From Cellulosimicrobium cellulans (GTDB taxonomy: Bacteria > Actinomycetota > Actinomycetes > Actinomycetales > Cellulomonadaceae): a stretch of 64,000 nucleotides of DNA. The stretch is taken from the NCBI RefSeq assembly GCF_016921195.1, contig NZ_JAFGYF010000003.1, forward strand, positions 372,001-436,000. The letters run 5' to 3'. Below are positions 60,368 through 64,000 of this stretch, piece by piece. A model generated the notes under the pieces. The model was not told where the DNA came from, ran no database searches, and was given only the letters and a program-made list of their open reading frames with translations. Positions within the stretch are counted from its first letter, which is position 1, and each line of letters opens with the position of its first letter. The position numbers were made by a program, and so were the translations under genes.

Positions 60368-61798
60368 CCGGGCCGGCCCGGCTGGCACGGGCTCGCCCGG
60401 CACGGTGCGCGACGCGACGAGGGCGGCCGCGTCGTCGGCCCAGGTGTCCGGGGGGCCGACCTGCCAGAGCGACCGGACGGTGCTGAGGACGGCGACGGTG
60501 ACGACGAGGAGCCCGGCCAGGACCGCGAGCGCGACGCCCGGGCCGAACCGGTCGAGGAGGCCGCTCCCCACGAGCGGGACGAGCGGGCCTGCGGCGAGCC
60601 CCGTGAGCCCGAGGACGGACGACAGCCGTCCTTGGAGCTGCGGCGGCGTGATGGCCGCCGCGTAGCCGGAGAGTCCGGCGTTCACGGCCGGGACCAGCAG
60701 GAGCGCGAGAGGGAGCACGACGACGTACGCGAGGTACGCCTGCAGCATCGCCATCACGACGGCGCCGGCCGCGAGCAGGCCGAGCGCGGCGACCACGAGC
60801 ACCCCCGCGCGCACCCGCGCGACGAGCCGCGGCGCGAGGACCGCGCCGACGAGGACGCCCACGCCGACCGCGAGGTCGACGAGGCCGATCAGGAGCGGCG
60901 CGGTGCCCGTGCGCACGAGCTCGAGGTTGATGCCGACCATGAGTCCGCCGAACGCGACGTTGATGACGACGAACAGGCCGAGCAGCGCGCGGAACAGCGG
61001 CACGGACCACACGAACCGGAGACCGTCGCGCATCGCCTCCGCCGGGCGGGTCGCGCGCGCCGCGACGACGTCGCCGTTGAGCGGCTCGCGCACGAACCAC
61101 GTGCCGACGGCGGTCGCCAGGTGCCCGATCGCGGCGCCGGCGAGCGGGACGGCGTGCGCGACGGCGTAGAGCACGCCGCCGAGGGGTCCAGCCAGGAGGC
61201 TCGCGACGGCGTCCCGGCCCTGCACGGCCGCGAGCGCCGTCGGCAGCTGCGGCACGGGGACCACCGAGCGGAACGCGCCGCTCATGGCCGGGTCGACGAG
61301 CGCCCCGACGACCGAGGCCCCGAAGAGCACGGCCGCGAGGTGCCAGGCGGTGAGCGACCCGAGTCCCGCGGCGAGCGCGACCGTGCCCCACAGCGCCGCA
61401 CCGACGGCCGCGGACACCGTGATGAGCCGGCGCCGGTCGACCCGGTCCGCCACGACCCCGGCGGGCAGGGTCGCGAGGAGCGCCCCGAGCTGGCCGACGG
61501 CGGCGACGACGCCCGCCTGGACGACCGAGCCCGTGATCCCGTAGGCGACGAGCGGCACCGCGAAGAGCGCGACGCCCGCGCCGAGCGACTCCGCCGTGAG
61601 CCCCGTCATGAGCAGCATGTACGACCTGTTGCGCAGGAGCGAGGGCGCCGCGGCGCCCCCGACGGCGTCCGGGGCGACGGCGTCCGAGGCGCCGGTGCCC
61701 AGGGCGGCGTCCGGGGCGGCGGCGTCCGGCATGAGGACCGTCGGTGACGGCGCTGGGGAGCGGCGGTCCCCACGAGAGGTGGGCGGCGTGTGCGTCAT
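60365..61798 (-). CDS. MFS transporter, drug-efflux-like
   Basis: 477 residues. An Ala/Pro/Asp-rich N-terminal tail of about 50 residues precedes 12 hydrophobic segments. The loop [14 protein letters not shown] is the MFS motif A region, and [22 protein letters not shown] is characteristic of the MFS_3 (enterobactin/macrolide efflux-like) branch. ATG 61798 is chosen because TAGGTT begins 13 nt upstream; an ATG at 61733 would remove part of the tail. It is divergent from an ArsR regulator across a 20-bp palindrome, so it is probably repressed by it. Confidence 0.88.
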   Translation of the reverse strand: MTHTPPTSRGDRRSPAPSPTVLMPDAAAPDAALGTGASDAVAPDAVGGAAAPSLLRNRSYMLLMTGLTAESLGAGVALFAVPLVAYGITGSVVQAGVVAAVGQLGALLATLPAGVVADRVDRRRLITVSAAVGAALWGTVALAAGLGSLTAWHLAAVLFGASVVGALVDPAMSGAFRSVVPVPQLPTALAAVQGRDAVASLLAGPLGGVLYAVAHAVPLAGAAIGHLATAVGTWFVREPLNGDVVAARATRPAEAMRDGLRFVWSVPLFRALLGLFVVINVAFGGLMVGINLELVRTGTAPLLIGLVDLAVGVGVLVGAVLAPRLVARVRAGVLVVAALGLLAAGAVVMAMLQAYLAYVVVLPLALLLVPAVNAGLSGYAAAITPPQLQGRLSSVLGLTGLAAGPLVPLVGSGLLDRFGPGVALAVLAGLLVVTVAVLSTVRSLWQVGPPDTWADDAAALVASRTVPGEPVPAGPAR

Positions 61799-61805
61799 GA
61801 CGTCG

Positions 61806-61848
61806 AACCTATGGTGCGCAAGCACCGTTGCGCAATAGCTATTGCGCA
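61806..61848. promoter_or_regulatory. MFS promoter with 20-bp perfect palindrome
   Basis: TGCGCAATAGCTATTGCGCA (61829-61848) is a perfect 20-bp palindrome; a further TGCGCAA lies at 61815-61821. On the minus strand it covers a -35 TTGCGC (61835-61830), 18 bp from TAGGTT (61811-61806). This is a likely ArsR-family operator that blocks the transporter promoter. Confidence 0.7.
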
Positions 61849-61891
61849 TGAGGTCGTGTGCACCTCCGGCTGCCTGGCACGGGCGCGTTGC

Positions 61892-61897
61892 TAGCCT
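61892..61897 (+). promoter_or_regulatory. Leaderless -10 box of the ArsR gene
   Basis: TAGCCT begins exactly 12 nt upstream of the GTG at 61904. Confidence 0.5.
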
Positions 61898-61903
61898 CGG
61901 CCT

Positions 61904-62494
61904 GTGCTCGAGACCTTCCACGTCCAGGACCCTGCCGCACTGCGGGCCATCGCCCACCCGCTGCGCCAGCGCATCCTCATGGAGCTCGCCGTCCTCGGCC
62001 ACGCGCGCGCCACCGACCTCGCCCGGGCCACCGGAGAGCCCGCGAACTCCGTGAGCTTCCACCTGCGGGTGCTCGCCAAGGCCGGGATGATCGTCGAGGC
62101 GCCCGAGCACGCGCGCGACCGGCGGGACCGGGTGTGGAAGAACGTGGCCGAGAGCTACGCGGTGGAGCCCGGGGCGCCGGACGCGGTGCGCCACGTGGTG
62201 CGCCCGGCGCTCGCGTGGGCCGAGGAGACCTTTCGCCGCGGGAGCGAGATGGGCGCGCGGGAGGACCGGATCCTCGCGCTCAGCACGCTCGTGCTCAGCC
62301 CCGCGCAGGCGGCGGCGATGGCGCGCGAGGTCCAGGAGCTCCTGGAGCGCTGGAACACGCGCTCGCTCGACGAGGGGCGCGCGTCGCCCCAGGAGCGGCG
62401 CGAGACCTACCAGGCCCTCGCCGTGCTCGCGCCGCGCGACCTCCCGCCCGCGGACGAGGCCTCCGGCGAAGACACGGAGAGCCCCGGCGCCTAG
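61904..62494 (+). CDS. ArsR-type winged-helix regulator
   Basis: 196 residues. RAIAHPLRQRILMELAVLGHARATDLARATGEPANSVSFHLRVLAKAGMI (residues about 14-63) is an ArsR-like winged helix, with SVSFHLRVL as recognition helix. There is no metal-binding ELCVCDL motif, so it is not a classical metal sensor; the C-terminal 110 residues are helical and charged. It likely controls the divergent MFS gene through the 61829-61848 palindrome. Its TAG and the stop of purN share the palindromic tetranucleotide CTAG. Confidence 0.88.
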   Translation: MLETFHVQDPAALRAIAHPLRQRILMELAVLGHARATDLARATGEPANSVSFHLRVLAKAGMIVEAPEHARDRRDRVWKNVAESYAVEPGAPDAVRHVVRPALAWAEETFRRGSEMGAREDRILALSTLVLSPAQAAAMAREVQELLERWNTRSLDEGRASPQERRETYQALAVLAPRDLPPADEASGEDTESPGA

Positions 62495-63132
62495 CCGATC
62501 AGGGCCCGGCGCCCCTCGACGCGCAGCCCCTCGCGCGCGACGCGGCCGACGGTCTCGACGAGGAGCGCTCGCTCCGCGACCTTGATGCGCTCGTGGAGCG
62601 ACGACTCGTCGTCGCCGTCCTCGACCGGGACGGCGACCTGGGCGATGATCGGGCCGGTGTCGACGCCGTCGTCGACCACGTGGACGGTGCACCCGGTGAC
62701 GCGCACGCCGTACGCGAGCGCGTCCCGCACGCCGTGCGCCCCGGGGAAGGACGGCAGGAGCGCAGGGTGCGTGTTGATCGTGCGGCCCGCGAAGCGCCCG
62801 ACGAACGCCGGGCCGAGGATGCGCATGAAGCCGGCGAGCACCACGAGGTCCGGCCGGAAGACGTCGACGGCCTGCGCGACCGCCTCGTTCCACGCGGCCC
62901 GGTCCGCGAAGTCCCCTGGAGCCACGACCACGGCGGCAACCCCGGCGTCGCGCGCGAGGTCGAGACCGCCCGCGTCGGCCTTGTCCGACACGACGCCCAC
63001 GACGCGCGCCCCGTAGGCGGCGTCGTCGTGCGCGGCGAGGATCGCGGCGAGGTTGCTGCCCGCGCCCGAGACGAGGACGACGACGCGGGCGGCGGAGGTG
63101 GACTCGACGGGGTGGCCGGACGGCGTCTGCAC
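62491..63132 (-). CDS. purN: Phosphoribosylglycinamide formyltransferase
   Basis: 213 residues. Signatures: VLVSGAGSNLAAIL, GFMRILGPAFV, the catalytic INTHPALLPSFPGAHGVRDAL (Asn and His), VTGCTVHVVDDGVDTGPIIAQ (Asp). It formylates GAR with 10-formyl-THF, the third step of purine synthesis. The GTG at 63132 has a GCAGGAG ribosome-binding site. Unlike glyA and purH, no ZTP aptamer is visible upstream. An MFS/ArsR pair separates it from purH. Confidence 0.95.
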   Translation of the reverse strand: MQTPSGHPVESTSAARVVVLVSGAGSNLAAILAAHDDAAYGARVVGVVSDKADAGGLDLARDAGVAAVVVAPGDFADRAAWNEAVAQAVDVFRPDLVVLAGFMRILGPAFVGRFAGRTINTHPALLPSFPGAHGVRDALAYGVRVTGCTVHVVDDGVDTGPIIAQVAVPVEDGDDESSLHERIKVAERALLVETVGRVAREGLRVEGRRALIG

Positions 63133-63270
63133 GGTGCTCCTGCGGGTGTCGGGGTGGTTCAGGACGGCTCGAGCGTCGGGCTCGGCGGGACGGGCTGGGC
63201 ACCCTCCCGGGCACGCGGTCTCCGATGGGAGAATGTACCGCGAGCCGCCCGACCGACCGAGGAGCTGCCC

Positions 63271-63900
63271 GTGGGCAACCCGTACGCACCGCCCCGTCCC
63301 GACGCGCCGCAGCAGCCTCGTCCCGAGTCTCCGCAGCCGCCGGAGGAGGGTGCGCGTCCGGACGCACCGGTCCCGCCGGGCGCCGGCCCGGGCCCGGGTG
63401 CCCCGCTCCCCCCGCCCCCGCCCCCGCCCGGGTGGTCGGACCTGCACGCGCCCGCCGACCGCCGGCCTCCGGCGCCGCCCGAGCCGGCGGAGCCCGACCC
63501 CGAGCTCGCGCGGCAGGCGACCCGGCGGGTGCTGCACTTCGGCCTCCTCCTGCTGGCCGTGATCGTCGTGAGCACGATGCCGTTCCCGTGGCAGGCGGTG
63601 AGCCTCGCGCTCGCGCTCGGCGCGATCGTGGTGGGCATCCGCGCGCTCCTGGCCGTCTGGCGCGCGCGCGTGCGCGGGGCGCTCGTCCCGGCGCTGGGCA
63701 TCGGGGTCGGGCTCTCGGCCATGCTCGCGCTGCAGATGGTCTCGACGCTCGTCACGTGGGACGTCGCGCTGGCGCACCAGCAGTGCCTCGACGGCGCGAT
63801 CACCGTCTCGGCGGAGAAGCGCTGCGACGTCGAGCGCACCCACGCGCTCGAGGAGAAGTTCGCCCGCTGGTTCCCCACGCCGGCGCCCGCGTCGTCCTGA
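63271..63900 (+). CDS. Proline-rich small membrane protein of unknown function
   Basis: 209 residues. The first 85 are hydrophilic and Pro-rich, including a run of prolines (LPPPPPPPGW), then three hydrophobic segments (about 89-108, 113-134, 141-165) and a short outer or cytosolic tail with two cysteines (QQCLDG, EKRCDVE). I do not recognise a family. Start GTG 63271 with GAGGAG upstream. It is divergent from purN. Confidence 0.72.
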   Translation: MGNPYAPPRPDAPQQPRPESPQPPEEGARPDAPVPPGAGPGPGAPLPPPPPPPGWSDLHAPADRRPPAPPEPAEPDPELARQATRRVLHFGLLLLAVIVVSTMPFPWQAVSLALALGAIVVGIRALLAVWRARVRGALVPALGIGVGLSAMLALQMVSTLVTWDVALAHQQCLDGAITVSAEKRCDVERTHALEEKFARWFPTPAPASS

Positions 63901-63984
63901 CCCGTCCGGGGCCGCGCACGCAGCGCGGAGGCCACCTGCCGAGGCCACCTGAGACTCCGTCGCCCGCTCGTGACGTCGAGTCTC

Positions 63985-63990
63985 TAGGGT
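63985..63990 (+). promoter_or_regulatory. Leaderless -10 box of the gene leaving the window
   Basis: TAGGGT begins exactly 12 nt upstream of the ATG at 63997. A 7-bp inverted repeat (GAGACTC at 63951-63957, GAGTCTC at 63978-63984) lies directly upstream and may be an operator. Confidence 0.45.
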
Positions 63991-63996
63991 GTGCTC

Positions 63997-64000
63997 ATGA
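63997..64000 (+). CDS. Start of a further gene, truncated by the window end
   Basis: Only the ATG and one base are inside the window. It is inferred from the promoter box exactly 12 nt upstream, the arrangement seen for several other genes here. Confidence 0.35.

Noticed and set aside
63133-63270. Third ZTP riboswitch upstream of purN
   Set aside because: The leader lacks the CCACCGGGGAGC core and the GCCTGGGC block.

Overview
The window looks like a chromosomal segment of a very GC-rich Gram-positive actinobacterium. GTG starts are frequent, genes overlap by GTGA or ATGA, and many starts lack a ribosome-binding site but have a TANNNT box 12-13 nt upstream. The gene content (mycothiol-type enzyme, DUF3107, DUF3152, DUF3017, AdnAB, a large secreted amylase-pullulanase, a monosaccharide ABC importer) suggests a polysaccharide-degrading member of the Micrococcales such as Cellulosimicrobium, Cellulomonas or a relative. 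The genus is an inference. No tRNA, rRNA, CRISPR array, transposase or prophage gene was seen.

Layout. 1-12.7 kb: the 3' end of a phosphotransferase gene, the adnA-adnB double-strand-break resection pair, a DUF3152 zincin, a TetR regulator, DUF3107, a ferritin-like protein and a DEAD-box RNA helicase. From memory this order resembles M. tuberculosis Rv3201c-Rv3211. 12.7-23.7 kb: a GntR-MFS operon, PHP phosphoesterase-MarC, hydrolase-pepP, a stress-type membrane protein, an MgtE-N/CBS protein with DUF1003, a mycothiol-dependent-type enzyme and Mrp. 23.7-27.3 kb: a MacAB-like ABC operon (adaptor, ATPase, FtsX permease) behind a complex 400-bp leader. 27.3-30.7 kb: a DeoR regulator followed by a single-polypeptide GalT-GalK fusion. 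30.7-36.9 kb: exonuclease III, an MFS transporter, glyA-folD under a ZTP riboswitch, a GNAT protein and purU. 37-42.1 kb: an mmsA-mmsB-chvE monosaccharide importer with a rich operator region, and a GNAT protein. 42.1-52.5 kb: a 21-bp repeat array, a 2064-residue alpha-amylase/pullulanase with MalR-like operators, and a one-chain ABC exporter with one intact and one degenerate ATP site. 52.6-64 kb: mdh, icd, an aquaporin, DUF3017, an FAD reductase, purH under a second ZTP riboswitch, an MFS/ArsR pair around a 20-bp palindrome, purN, a small membrane protein, and the start of another gene.

Two themes join the genes. The first is one-carbon and purine metabolism: GlyA and FolD make and interconvert C1-folates, PurU releases formate, and PurN and PurH consume 10-formyl-THF. 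Both the glyA-folD and purH transcripts carry ZTP aptamers that sense C1 shortage. The second is carbohydrate use: a secreted starch-debranching enzyme, a monosaccharide importer and a fused Leloir enzyme, each behind its own recognisable operator type (CTTGCAG repeats, LacI-like palindromes, phased TGTTCG repeats). The least explained signals are the six-unit 21-bp array at 42145-42271, the CGAGCATGCG cluster at 41440-41526 and the leader at 23731-24128.
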